Source: Flaccisagitta enflata
Lineage: Eukaryota; Chaetognatha; Sagittoidea; Aphragmophora
Direction: 5' to 3'
Length of the DNA: 64,000 nt
Assembly: GCA_965153355.1 (NCBI GenBank)
Contig: OZ231126.1
Location: 21,700,001 to 21,764,000, forward strand
Shown here: positions 1 to 11,664 of the stretch, one piece after another
Layout: every line of letters starts with the position of its first letter
Numbering within the stretch: position 1 is the first letter of the stretch
Program-made: the position numbers and the translations under genes
The notes under the pieces: model-generated
Databases searched by the model: none
Seen by the model: only the letters and a program-made list of their open reading frames with translations
What the model was told of the DNA's origin: nothing

Positions 1-672
1 AGTTAGCAGATTTTTGTAAGAAAACTCCAAGGATTTTTTCGTAGAATTTGATCCAATTAACACATCATGAAGTGGAGGGTAATTTCTGCAAAAAAGGGTG
101 ATTTTATTATGACCGAAATGAACTGCCTTCCTTTAGATTGCTCTCATTTTTAAATGGTTAGAGCTACTGATCCCAGATTGGTCTCAAATGAAAGATATTT
201 TGATGTAGTCTTAGGAGGAAAAATGAGAAAAAGGCATTATTAAAGATTTATCATGCAAAACATTAATGGTATTGTCTTTTCAGGAAAACTTTTATGCAGA
301 ATTGACTTTCAGTTCACGAAAAACAATCAAGACTCAAATAAAGCAAATCTCTTGAGCTTTCCTCAAAAACTACTTTTAGAAATCTTTCATTTGAGACTAA
401 TCTGGAATTTGTAGCTCAATCCGTTTAAGAATGAGAGCAATTTAAAGGAAAACAGTTCAGCCAACCTCTTTACAATTTTTTCACTTTGCATATTTTGATC
501 TCAAGTTAAAAAGAAACAAGAGGATTGATTTTTTTCCAGAAAATCCTTGGAATTTTTTCAGCAACAATCTGCAAACTCATATTTTCCAAGAGTTTTTTTC
601 AGAATTAGGCTAGCCCTTCTAGTTTTTGCACTATGCCCTCATCTTATGTTACAGTTCAGAACAATCATACTG
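1..672. mobile_element. Foldback MITE, family F1, cut by window edge
   Basis: Matches most of the complete F1 element at 12462-13219 along its whole length. It ends at 672 with CATACTG followed by TA. The left inverted repeat lies outside the window. The interior carries the motif CCAGATTGGTCTC near 175 and its inverse near 385, so the element folds back on itself. It has no coding capacity. The TA next to an ACTG end suggests mobilisation by a Tc1/mariner-type transposase (inference). Confidence 0.75.
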
Positions 673-859
673 TATCTAGCTATTCAACTAGCTCCTAGCC
701 ATGATATTAATAAAACCTAGCAAACTCTAAGTCAAGCTAGTGATCTGTAATGAAATAGAAATCATTTTATCAATCAAATAACTCAATCCTAGTCAAAAAA
801 AGTTCCATGAAACAGCAGTGCAATCATCCAATTCATAACATTTGTGTAAGAGGGAGAGT

Positions 860-2230
860 TAGATCATAGGTCCGATCATGAATGGTCATGAATTTTTCTT
901 AACCTATTTTGTGCTACTATTCTTGGGCATTAGAGGTGATAAGTTATCCCCACAGAGCCTCAATGACCTCTTTGTTGAGAAGTGCAAAGACCAAATCTTT
1001 TTGCTAAATGTTTTTGGCAAAAATAACAAAGGGCGTGATTACAAGCACATACTTCTTTCCAAAGTGATCTACTACTTTTTCAGTTGGGTAAATCCAATAT
1101 GTTCTCTCTACATCATCTTTTGCACAAGTTTTCAGAGTGGTGAGGGCTTGAACAATGGTGGTATCTAGCTCATAGTTGTATGACTGGACTGACACAAGGT
1201 TCCAACCATCTACTTCCAAAGTAATAAGAAACTCTTCCTCAATTGGAAATCTAGTTCAGGATCAGCTGAAGTGGCTGCTGCAGATCTTTTTCTTTTTGTT
1301 TTAGACTGTGTTGTGGGTGAATCAAGCATATTGGTTGCTTCATAAACATCATCAACTGTAATGAATTCTTGATTGCATTGGTCAACAGAATGTAATCCCA
1401 ATAGATTTTCATACATTTGTTTGGAACTGATATTGCATTGCTTGAAGTAAACAAAGTCACTAGGTAACTCAGAAGAAAAAAAATTTTTCAACTTGATTAC
1501 TCTGCACAAAATGGACAGTGAATTCTGCTCCTTCAATATCTTGATTCAATTGTAGCATTTGTTAAATTCATTTTGAGATGTCAATGGAGCATCACATTTA
1601 TGTTTCTTGCCATTATCTCTGCCTTGTTTTTGGACTGCTCTCTGGCTAGCTTATCTGCCTCTGGATCAATGTGAGCAAATTTGGACTTCATCAAATCTTT
1701 TTGCTTGGCTTTCAATTTTTTGTCTTTGAGCATGCATTCAGCTCCCTTTGCAAATGCTTTGTCTATCAATTTGAGTACCAATCTGTCACTTATGGCCTGA
1801 AATGCTACACCTCCTTTAGCTTTGAGCTGTTGTGAGAAGTGTCAAAAGTAGTTCTCTCCTGCTTTGCTATCCATTGGAATTTTTTTAAAGTTCATCCTCT
1901 ATGAACATTTCTGAAAGTGGCTTCAACTCTGTCTTTCCATAAGTGCCTGCTTTTTTTTTCTCACAGTATTCCTTATACTCAAGATATGCTAAAAAGCTGT
2001 CTAGCTGGTCAATTGCCTTGCCTTGCCAATTCTTCCCTCCTTTATCAGCAAAGCATCATTTCTACATCCTCTTTGATCTTCAAATGCACAGCATTCTTCA
2101 GCTCTGTTCCATGAATTTGAAGAATTTTCCGTTGCAACAAACTTCAATGCCAGGTCCTTTAGGCACTTGTCTTTTTGCTTTTGTCAGAAATGATAAGTAA
2201 GGTTGCTTTCAGTTTGTCCTGGCCAATTTG
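860..2230 (-). pseudogene. Possible decayed coding stretch, unrecognised
   Basis: The minus strand holds two short open stretches, about 108 codons at 1210-1536 and 66 codons at 1581-1781. Both have mixed, lysine-rich, protein-like composition and no simple repeats. Stops and apparent frameshifts separate them, and weaker fragments continue to about 2200. I recognise no domain. It could be a decayed host gene, a transposase remnant or chance. Confidence 0.2.
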
Positions 2231-2276
2231 CCCTTCCAAATTTTCAAAGAAAAAAGATATGTAAAGAGAGAGAAGT

Positions 2277-2277
<1 letters not shown>

Positions 2278-2319
<42 letters not shown>
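2278..2319. repeat. (GA)n microsatellite
   Basis: Uninterrupted GA dinucleotides, followed by a purine-rich imperfect tail to about 2360. Confidence 0.95.
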
Positions 2320-2324
<5 letters not shown>

Positions 2325-2432
2325 GAAAAGAAGGATAGAGAGAGAGGGAGGAGAGGGGGTAACTGAAAAGAAACTACTGAGCTAGTTTAAATTAACAAAA
2401 CGGAGTTACTTTGAAGAGAAATGATTGAAATA

Positions 2433-2607
2433 CAGTTGAGCTTCACTAGAGCGCATGCCAGGGGACTGAGCAAAATTATGCCTTATAGTGAAGCTGGCTT
2501 ATTACTACTGTAGACATAACTACAAAAATCTCTCATGAGACCACAGGTTATATGCCTTATTGACGGGCATGCCTTATTAGTGGGTGCACTTTAGCGGTGC
2601 TCGACTG
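2433..2607. mobile_element. Short pogo/Tigger-like MITE with TA duplication
   Basis: A complete 175-bp element. It starts CAGTTGAGC after TA (2431-2432) and ends GCTCGACTG before TA (2608-2609). The two ends are imperfect inverted repeats. Recurrent GCCTTAT and AGTG words in the subterminal region recall pogo/Tigger MITEs. No coding capacity. Confidence 0.6.
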
Positions 2608-2996
2608 TATATTTAGCACATGCTAAATTCATGTTTTTGAGAAATATTGATCCTGCCTAGTTAGTGCTTTACTTTTTTTATGAAGTTGAATTCTGAATGA
2701 ATAAATAAGTTTTTGAAATCTGACTAATTGCAAGAAAATTGTCTAATAATTAGTTGCGATTTGGTTTTTGAGCCCATCCGCGGGGTTTTTTTTAACCGAC
2801 TGAGTTCTGATTGGTGATTTGCCACTAAGTAGGGTCCCACTCATGGGTTTATCGAGTATCTGAGGCCGTTTTTTGAAGTTTGCTCATTTTTGGGAAATCT
2901 CGTACTCCCTTACTGAAGGAACGAGACTGCAAAGATAAGTTGTTTTAATGCTAAGATTCTGCTGCCGAAATGGTGATAGAAAATGTCACTTAACCA

Positions 2997-3120
2997 GTCG
3001 CAAGCCCAAGGGCAATATGTGGTCAGCAACACCCGTTGCCCTGCTTTGCATGACTGTAATTTGGAGTAAGAGGAAGCAGGGCAGTGCAGTAGTTTCGTAG
3101 TCCTGTAGTGGTGTGAGATG
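2997..3120 (-). mobile_element. GGCAGCGG-family fragment
   Basis: Reverse-orientation outer end of the family: GGGCAATATGTGGTCAGC, then CCCGTTGCCCTGC. A degraded inner arm follows (GGGCAGTGCAG, GTCCTGTAG). The minisatellite core and the opposite arm are not recognisable. Confidence 0.55.
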
Positions 3121-3307
3121 GGTGATTTGAGATTGGAGAGGGCTTATTTGAGGCATGAGAGGATTTATGATTTTATTTACAATATGGTAGTCATGGTACC
3201 ATTTTTTTGCAATTGTTTTTCAATGTATTCTTTTTCATAACTAGATGTTACCAACACATCTCCCACAATTAGGCATACACTGTACATCGCCATCCAGTGT
3301 AGACATA

Positions 3308-4320
3308 CAGTGCGATGCATGAAAAAGATAAAAATCTTATATATAAGATTTCTATGATAGAAATTACTTAAACAATTTTTTTTCTAGGAGGAATTCAAAG
3401 AGTTGGAAGAAATGAAGTGATTGGCACCAATCTCAGACATTTTGGTCAATTTGACTAAATCTTATCATAAATTGAAAACTAGGTCGGTACATTTTTTATT
3501 TTTCAAAACCCTTAAAATTGAGATATTTGTAGTGGGGGATCCTGACCGAGGTATTGTCAATAGATGCAAGCTCTTCCAATGACTCTTAAAATTGTCTTTT
3601 ATCATATCTAGATTCTATGAATTGACGTTGAACTAATTCAAATCCATGACATTTAGAAAGCCCTTCAAAATAGCTTTTATTTCGATTTGCGTTGTATCTG
3701 GTATCTGTAGCTCAATTTGTTTAAGAGTTATGTTGATTTAAGTAAAAACATTCCTTTTGTGATGGCAGCAAAAAAAAGGTCACAATTTTTTTTGCAGTTT
3801 TTGATACCTTATCTTTGTTTAATCATGAAGCTTATCTTTTGGTAACTAGTTCATCCTGAGGTGATTTGTCATTTTTAACAATTGGAATGAAATACTACAG
3901 AAATTTTGAATTCAAGGTTTTGGGGTTGACATAGGATTTTTGAGAGGGTTGTTTCAGGAGGAAGAGAGTTTGAGTTTCTTGCTATCTTTGGTATATGAGG
4001 AGTATAAGAAGGTGCCCAGATGGATATGATCTCTTTCGTGCCGCCATATTTATCAAGTGTTTTCTTGTGGTCTGCATATCTCATGTATAGAGAGAAATTG
4101 GTTACCCTTTTCTAAATGTTGCATAACTTTTGACAAGTCCTATGATAATTTCTGAAGAGGGAATGTTTTTTCAGAAACTTAAAGGATAGTTGTGACGGGT
4201 CCGGATTAAACAACAGTAAGAGCTCCAGCGGCTCTTGTTCTTATTTAAGATATTGTTGGGTAGTAATGTTGTCCAACTTTCATAGACTTTGGCTTGTATC
4301 TTTTTTTATGCATCGCACTG
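3308..4320. mobile_element. Foldback MITE family F2, 1.0 kb, TA duplication
   Basis: The left end CAGTGCGATGCATGAAAAAG and the right end TTTTTTATGCATCGCACTG are inverted repeats flanked by TA (3306-3307, 4321-4322). The interior contains the internal module shared with other foldback MITEs (near 3690-3735). A segment at about 3975-4213 also recurs in opposite orientation at 50756-50990. The minus strand is open at 3875-4084 (69 codons) with a coding-like look, but no known domain. Confidence 0.65.
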
Positions 4321-4602
4321 TATTGGACTATGATCATAAGTAACTTTTGCTTGAAAAAAAACATGTAAGAATCAATTCCATTTAATGTAAGAAAAGCAAA
4401 GTCGGCGTTTTGTGATGAAATTTCAACCGATTCAAAATTTTACCGTACCAAGCCAACTAATACATGGTTTACCAGGTTTTCATGCCAAAGTGTTTTTCTA
4501 CTCAATTGTGGAACATGTATTTTAGAGGAAGCCAATGCGACTGGGTTAGGAAGAAGTACAACCAAAGACAGCATATTCATCATCTACCCCAAGAGCTAGA
4601 AG

Positions 4603-4605
<3 letters not shown>

Positions 4606-4649
<44 letters not shown>
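4606..4649. repeat. (GA)n microsatellite
   Basis: Pure GA run ending in AAAGACGCG. Confidence 0.95.
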
Positions 4650-4653
<4 letters not shown>

Positions 4654-5035
4654 GCGTTTTAGGAGAGAATGAAAGAAGGGATTTGAAAATTTTGAAGGGG
4701 GAAAATAAATGGCTGGCCATCCTCCCATTAGTAGACTTGTCAGAAAGCCCACTTTTCAAACTACTTTGAGGAAGCATTTTGGTCGAGAAGAAAAAGCGGT
4801 GAGCAGGAAAGATACAAGTCCGTACACGAATTGGAAATATGCGCGATCGTGTCCAGTTTGTTTTTGCCATTGAATAGAGTTTGAAAACGCTTTCGTCGTG
4901 AATTTCAGTGTCGAGTTTCCTGTTGCGTCTCCCCCGACACGTCGGCGCAGGACTTGAAAGGCGATTGATAAATGGGTGGAGAATGGTCCCCGATTTGTCA
5001 ACCACGAACAATGTCTGCTGGCTTGGGAGTTGTTT

Positions 5036-5037
<2 letters not shown>

Positions 5038-5066
<29 letters not shown>

Positions 5067-5233
5067 CACACAAACACACACACACAGACAGAGAGACAGA
5101 GAGAGGCAGAGAGACAGAGAGACAGAGAGACAGGGACAGAACAGAGACAGATATAGACAGAGATAGACAGACAGAAAGATTGACAAACAGATTGACAGAC
5201 AGAAAGACAGACAGAAAGACAGAAAAAGACAGG
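5038..5233. repeat. Compound GA / CA / GACA microsatellite
   Basis: GA dinucleotides pass into CA and then into imperfect GACA and GATA units. The GA-next-to-GACA arrangement recurs at other loci in the window. Confidence 0.9.
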
Positions 5234-5394
5234 CTTAGCTTGGTAGATATCGTCCATTTTGCAAATAAACAAGTCCGGATGCAAAAATTGCTCACAATTC
5301 ACAAATGTTATGGACGGACAGACCGACGGACGGACGGACCAACACAGCCACTGTAGAGTCCAGCGACGTGTAGAGTACCGCAAATTTAACAGTA

Positions 5395-5617
5395 AACAAG
5401 TAACGCGGGGTTACAATATCTTCGCGGACGGGTGGGCAGGGGCGTCCGACCACCAGATACAGCTTTCTTCACCCCATTCCCACCCCCCTCCACTCAAATT
5501 CACAGAAAAATATGAATCACTCGTTTTTCCACTTTTCGACTGATGCTCACGGACCGCCAGATGGACCAATGGTCAGACTAAGCCTCGTAGATAGTCGTTT
5601 GTCCGTGATTAAAAACT
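5395..5617 (+). mobile_element. HINE-like element, degraded (TAACGCGG subfamily)
   Basis: Starts AAACAAGTAACGCGG, then TTCGCGGACGGGTGGGCAGG. It ends near GTTTGTCCGTGATTAAAAA with a decayed terminal hairpin. The same start, inverted, closes the copies at 24323-24541 and 63482-63672. Another decayed member seems to precede it at about 5260-5385. Confidence 0.55.
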
Positions 5618-5684
5618 GAGCAAGAGAAGCAGAGACAAACAGTAAAGCAGACAGTGGGGCAAAAGATCAGAATGCATCACGATG

Positions 5685-5887
5685 TGTAACATGGCCGGAT
5701 ACACGGCCATCAGTTGCGGACGGGGTTGCAGGGGCGGAAATGCAACTGTCCGCAACTAAAAATGTTCTAGATTGCTTGTTTTCCTGCTTTTCGACTCGTG
5801 CTGACAGACGGACGGGCCGACGGACGAACGGACCAACGGACGGATGGACAAAGCCTCTTATAGAGTTGCGTGTCCGCAACTAAAAAG
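5685..5887 (+). mobile_element. HINE-like element, GTTGCGGAC class
   Basis: Starts with a GGCCGGATACACGG block. Subterminal AGTTGCGGAC matches, as reverse complement, the right arm of the 3' hairpin (AGTTGCGTGTCCGCAACT) that precedes CTAAAAA. Short GGAC tandem units fill the region before the hairpin. A further AACTGTCCGCAACTAAAAA lies inside at about 5745-5764, so an extra 3' end is nested here. Confidence 0.8.
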
Positions 5888-6336
5888 TAGATAAACAGAA
5901 TGATTGTCAAAATTGAAGAAGGCCAAATAAATGATGATTAAGTCTAACATACATTAAGACACAGGCTGAGAAAGAGAAAGATTCAGACAGAGAATGATCA
6001 TACTCATTCTGAGAGTGACGAGGCGACCGTGGCGCTTATTTGTCACCTCGAGTCAATTGGTCAATCGATGTGGTGGCACACAAATTCGTCGGCGACTTCA
6101 GTCGAAACCGAATTTCCGATATCAAAGACACCGACACCGCGGCTACCGCCCCTCAATCGCCGCTACCGTCGCTACCGACCATGAACAATCGCCATCACCG
6201 CCGTTACCGCTGCCAATATCGCCATCGAGGCCTTTGTCGCTTCCTTAGCCGCTCTCAATACTGAAAAGTGGTGGAAATTGAGTGGGCATGAAGTTTCTTG
6301 TAAACGCGGCGTGAAGAAGCGGAAAAGCGACAAAAG

Positions 6337-6339
<3 letters not shown>

Positions 6340-6398
<59 letters not shown>
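6340..6398. repeat. (GA)n microsatellite
   Basis: Pure GA run of about 58 bp. Confidence 0.95.
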
Positions 6399-6399
<1 letters not shown>

Positions 6400-6482
6400 T
6401 TCATCGAGAATGTCTTTTGAATAATTGAAAAGGTTTACTCTGATCTTCGATGAGAATCGCCATTAATCATGTTTTCATGTTT

Positions 6483-6858
<376 letters not shown>

Positions 6859-7318
6859 TTTGTGTTTTCTTCCCGCAATTCTGTGCTGATGTGTACTTGT
6901 TTTATCTCACTTGCATCCCAGAAAACTCTGAAGCCACTGAAAAGGAAAGTTGGTGACCACAATTTTGTTTTATCAACCACTTCCTAAGATTTTACTGAGC
7001 TTGGTATTCTTCGTAAGTCTCCCTTTTTAGGTGCGCCATAGCACCTCTATGAGAGGCTCTGTCTGTCGGTTGGTCGGTTGGTTGGTCGGTCGGTCACGCT
7101 CGAGTTGAAAATCTCGAAAAGAAGCAAAAATCACTGGAAATGATTCAGAAATATGCTAGGATGATTTCTAGATGCGCCATAGCATCTCTATAAAAAGCTC
7201 TGTCCGTCCGTCCGTCCATCCGTTGGTCACGCTCGAATGAAAAATCGCTAAAAATGTTTGAAATCAATAGAAAATGCATTTTGTTCATCATAAATGATTA
7301 TAATATATCATAAATGAT

Positions 7319-7740
7319 ATATATCACAAATGATTTCATGTATATATCATATCATATATATCATATATATCATATATATCATATATATCATATATATCAT
7401 ATCATATATATATCATATATCTTATAGCATATCATATATCATATATCATATTATATATCATATTATATATCATATCATATCATATCATATATCATATCAT
7501 ATATCATATCATATATCATATCATGTATCATATCATGTATCATATCATTTATCATATCATTTATCATATCATTTATCATATCATATATCATATCATATAT
7601 CATATCATATAGCATATCATATAGCATATCATATCATATATATCATATATCATATCATATATCTTATCATATATATCACATCATATGTATCATGTATACA
7701 TCATATATATCATATATATCATATATATCATAAATGATAC
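7319..7740. repeat. (ATATC)n-type array
   Basis: ATATC/ATATATC units with G and T variants, inside the large HINE-like element. The open frame of I, Y and H residues across it is an artefact of the repeat. Confidence 0.9.
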
Positions 7741-7759
7741 TAATATAATTAGCTACGCT

Positions 7760-8095
7760 TAGGTTTATAGAGTTGGGGATAGGTCGGATAGGTCTGGTGA
7801 TAGGTCGGATCGGTCTTAGGATAGGTCTGATAGAGCTCGGGATAGTACCGATAGAGCTGGTGATAGGTCTGATAGAGCTTGGAAAGGTCTGATAGAGCTC
7901 GGGAGAGGCCTGATAGAGCTCGGGATAGGTCTTGCATAGCTAGGAATGGTCTGATAGAGCTGGGGATAGGTCTGATGGAGCTAGGGATAGCTATGGATTA
8001 ATAATGCCCGGCGGGATAGGTCTGATAGAGCTAGGAATGGTCTGATAGAGCTAGGGATAGGTCTGATGGAGCTAGGGATAGCTATGAATAAATAA
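7760..8095. repeat. 21-bp minisatellite (GATAGAGCT core)
   Basis: Tandem units of about 21 bp built on TCTGATAGAGCT followed by GGGATAGG. It lies between the ATATC array and the distal end of the HINE-like element, so it is part of that element's core. Confidence 0.85.
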
Positions 8096-8136
8096 CGCTC
8101 GGCGCACCGTCTTGGCCCGTGTATCCGGCCTTGTTT

Positions 8137-9090
8137 CATCACCTACTCACCACACACTGGCTCTAATACACCACCTATCAAGCTCTCAGGCCTATCTCAA
8201 CTCTATCCACCCATAACCACCACCTCCACCATTTATGCCTCACTTCTTTTTCTTGCATTTCATCCATCGCCAGCTTCTGCCCGAAAAGGCGTCTTCCATT
8301 TATCACCGTTTTGTCCTTGACTCTCGCTGCTTCTTCCTTTTGACTGCATCAACCTTGACCCAGTTCATTTCCACCCTTTAGACATATCCACGTCCACGAA
8401 CGTCGAAAGGGGCTTTCTATTTCATGACCTTACTGTATGTTTTAGTCATATCATATTATACCTATATTTGGACAAAGTATGAAACTGTGCATGTGAAAAA
8501 GAAAAAAAAGCTGAAAGACATTTGCTTACGGCCTGTTTTACGCAAGTTTACTTACAGAACATATGAAAAAAAGTAGACACTAGACAGGGACAATGACACA
8601 TGATCTATGTTGTCACTTACAATTTTACGGATCGGAAATTGATAACACACGAAAGGCACACTGAAAATCACCAGAGAAATCTATGATCATCTTTATCAGT
8701 AGAGATAAGATTGTACAAGTATTGTATACGGTCGCACAAAGAAAAAAAAAGTCAAATGAACCTTACCACCCCGAGGAAACTAACAGAATTAATCAAAGTG
8801 AAACGTATACAGTGGAAATCCGATATAAGGGTCTTGAAGGGACTGGGTAATTTCGGTTGTTAAATCTGAATGTTGTTAAGTCGAATTACCAATTTTTAGT
8901 ATTTTTTTGTAAAAATATTTGAAGTACACTGCGAACCATAAAAAAGGAAGCAGCTGTTTTATAAGATATTTCTCATGAAAAAAAAAAAACTTATTGATAT
9001 TTTTATGTGAGACATGGAAAAAGCGTCTTCAAATGAAGCCTATGTCACAAATCCCACAAGTTTACATCAATTATTTTAGAGTTTATAGTT
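8137..9090. other. No gene seen; one possible pogo-like terminus
   Basis: Mostly unique sequence. TA followed by CAGTGGAAATCCGATATAAG at 8808-8829, then TTGTTAAATC and TTGTTAAGTCG words, resembles one terminus of a pogo/Tigger-type MITE. I did not find the opposite end. Confidence 0.4.
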
Positions 9091-9258
9091 AAAACAAGGC
9101 CGGATACGCAGCAGGACAGTCGCGGATGGTTTGGCAGGGGCGGTAATGCAAAAAAATGCTCGCAGTTTAAAAAGGTTACGGGACCGACAGACCAACTGAC
9201 CTACCAACCTACTGACCAACACGGCAAGGTGTAGAGTCGCGTGTCCGCAACCTAAAAA
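9091..9258 (+). mobile_element. HINE-like element, GTCGCGGA class
   Basis: AAAACAAGGCCGGATACG starts it, with GTCGCGGATGG subterminally. Spaced GACC units precede the end hairpin GTCGCGTGTCCGCAACC and CTAAAAA. Confidence 0.75.
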
Positions 9259-9314
9259 GATATGGTGTCAGAATCTGTGTGTGAACTGTGATTTCTTCAA
9301 AAGAAATGAAACAG

Positions 9315-10131
9315 GCCGCTCAAGCGTCATTATGGTCAGCGGTTCCCGATGCCCCATTGATATCATTTAGTATTGTAGTGATGAGGTAATGAGGCAGCGG
9401 CCCCGGAGGGGTCGATGACCTATGATTCCACACAGGGCTATTTTGTTTTGGGAGGCATGATCTTGGGTCTGAGAGGTCTAATCTGGGGTCCATTAGGTCT
9501 GATCTGGGGCCTGATATAGGGTCTGAATGGCCTGATAAGAGGTCTGGGAGGCCTGAGTTAAGGCCTAAGAAGCCTGAAAAGAGGTGTGAGAGGCCTGATT
9601 TGGGGTCTGAGAGGCCTGATTAGGGATCTCAGATGCCTGATATGTAGTTTCAGAGGCTAGATTTGTGGTCTGAGAGGCCTGATTTGGGGTCTGAAAGGCC
9701 TGAAAAGAGATTCAGAGGCTTGAGTTGGGGCCTAAGGGGACTGATAAGAGGTCCGAAAAGCCTGATTTGGGGTCTAAGGGGCCTGATTTGGGGTCTGAGA
9801 GGCCTGATAAGAGGTCCGGTGGCCTGAGTTGGGGCCTAAGAGGCCTGATAAGAGGTCTGAGAGGCCTGATTTGGGGTCTGAGAGGCCTTCTTTGAGGTCT
9901 GAGAGGCCTGATTTGGGGTCTAAGAGGCCTGCTTGAGGTCTGAGAGGCCTGATTTGGGGTCTGAGAGGCCTGATTTGAGGTCTCAGAGGCTTGATTTGAG
10001 GTCTCAGAGGCCTGCTCTGAGGTCTCAGAGGCCTGATTTGGGGCTTGGGGGGGGGACGTAGACATCAGATCGGAAAAATTGTCCTGTGTGGAACCATAGG
10101 TCATCAACCCCTTTGGGGCCGCTGCCCAAAA
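9315..10131 (-). mobile_element. GGCAGCGG-family element with minisatellite core
   Basis: Reverse orientation. The outer end GGTCAGCGGTTCCCGATG lies at about 9334. The inner arms are 9392-9436 and 10083-10126, imperfect inverted repeats carrying GGCAGCGGCCCC and GACCTATG. Between them lie about 27 units of a 21-bp repeat (GAGGCCTGATTTGGGGTCT). The period is a multiple of three, so a long frame stays open on the minus strand (9712-10188), but its product is pure repeat. Confidence 0.75.
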
Positions 10132-10139
10132 GGGACCAT

Positions 10140-10893
10140 TTCTTTTTGATTTTTGTCCTTTGCAGTGCAGGAAATTAATTGATATCATAGATCATTTGAA
10201 AGATATTCAAAAGAGCTTTCATTTGCTGCCAATCTCACATTTTTAGCTCAATTTGTTTAGACACAGTGAAGGAAAAACTGGAGTGTTGATTTTCGAGTTG
10301 GAAATGGCGCATAACCAAAATGTACCCATTTAACTTTAAACTAATGCCATTTCCAAACGAGTAAAGCTAGGAGGATGGTATTGGTCTAGAATAAAAGATT
10401 TTTTGAAGCCCTTCAAATGGTCACTGATTTTGTTCACTTTCTTCTATCCAAACATGGATATGATAGGAGGGGAAAAAGATCCCTCATTTTTTTAATGTGT
10501 GATGAAAAAAATCTTTCTTTTGTCATTCATAAAAGGTTTAAATCTAGTGAAAACCAATCAAAATCCATGACATTAAGAAAGCCCTTGAAGAAATTGGTCA
10601 TTTGAGCTGTTTCTGGAGTTACTAGCTCAATTTATTTAGAAATTACAACAGTTTTACTAAAATTTGTCCTCTATAAACTATGAAAGAAAATCTATTGTTT
10701 TCTCACTCAGGTTTTGATACATTTGTCATCAATGTATAAAATCCAAACAAATTGATCGAATTCAATGGGACTGGTGGCAAATTGTTAACTTTTTGAAACT
10801 CTTTAAAAGGCTCATGAATAACAATATGATTTGTTGAATTCAAACTATGTAAAATTAGAATGAAAGTTGTTTCTTTTTTTGTGAGTCGCACTG
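10140..10893. mobile_element. F2-like foldback MITE, left end uncertain
   Basis: Ends GAGTCGCACTG before TA (10894-10895), close to the F2 terminus CAGTGCGA. The interior has the shared module twice (TTAGCTCAATTTGTTTAG near 10245, CTAGCTCAATTTATTTAG near 10624). It also has ATGCCATTTCCAAACGAG near 10347. The left end abuts the GGCAGCGG element and may have been lost there. Confidence 0.5.
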
Positions 10894-10895
10894 TA

Positions 10896-11664
10896 AGATA
10901 AAAATAAGCAAACATATATGTTTATGAATTGCAGTGATGAGGCATTTGTGCAATTGGCAAACAGAGCAAGAGATTTACCGATACAGCTTTTGATACACCT
11001 GCTTTGATACATTCATGAAACATCATTGCATATAAACTTGTTTATAGTCTGCTGTTTAGTAATTGGTTGTGTATGTGTATATCTATGTCATTTTCCGGAC
11101 GAAGTAAACGCCATTCATATAAGTACTAAACTATTTAGTGAGATAAAAAATACCACAATAGTTTAAGAAAAATCAATTTTGATTCAAACCTTCCTAATAT
11201 AAATAATTGAAATGTCCATTTTTGTTACACTATGTATATTCTTTTATACTTTTTTCATGCATTTGTATGATTTCTTAATTTAAATTTTCTTTAATTTTTG
11301 TGATATTTAATTTTGGGTGAATTATTGATAATGATGAAAAAGTTACTATCAATTTGATCAAACCATGTAGTGATATCTTTGAATTAAGTGTGAATTTTCC
11401 AAGGGACCAAAAAATTATGCCTGTAAATTAGGTTTAGCCATCAAATCAGGTGTTGTTATATCAGGAAAAATTAACATTGTAAAAGCCTATGGAATTTTGG
11501 GATCTAGGCGTTATGGTTGCTAAATAAGAAATGCTGTTAAATCAGGTGCCAATAAGGCAGTAGTTCACTGTGCATCACAAATTGAGTTTAGGCTGGGCAT
11601 CAATCTGTCCGTCCGTCTATCCATCCATCCATCACCTTGCCAATTTACATTCATAGCATGCAAC
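10896..11664. other. AT-rich, no gene; pogo-like terminus at 11572
   Basis: AT-rich unique DNA. At about 11440-11572 words such as AAATCAGGTG recur, and the stretch closes with GGCAGTAGTTCACTG. This resembles the terminus of a pogo-type MITE. The partner end was not identified. Confidence 0.35.

Larger units (their letters stand above)
7024..8136 (-). mobile_element. Large HINE-like element, GGTGCGCC class
   Basis: In reverse orientation, TTTTTAG and the hairpin AGGTGCGCCATAGCACCT (7029-7046) form one end. GGCGCACC, then GTGTATCCGGCCTTGTTT (to 8136), form the other. GGTGCGCC and GGCGCACC are exact inverses 1.05 kb apart. GGTC tandem units follow the hairpin. A second, slightly different hairpin (GATGCGCCATAGCATC, about 7171-7186) suggests a nested or duplicated end. 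The interior is filled by an ATATC array and a 21-bp minisatellite. Confidence 0.75.

Noticed and set aside
5994-6264. Small ORFs near 6 kb
   Set aside because: Overlapping frames over CGCCATCACCGCC-type low-complexity DNA with no domain.
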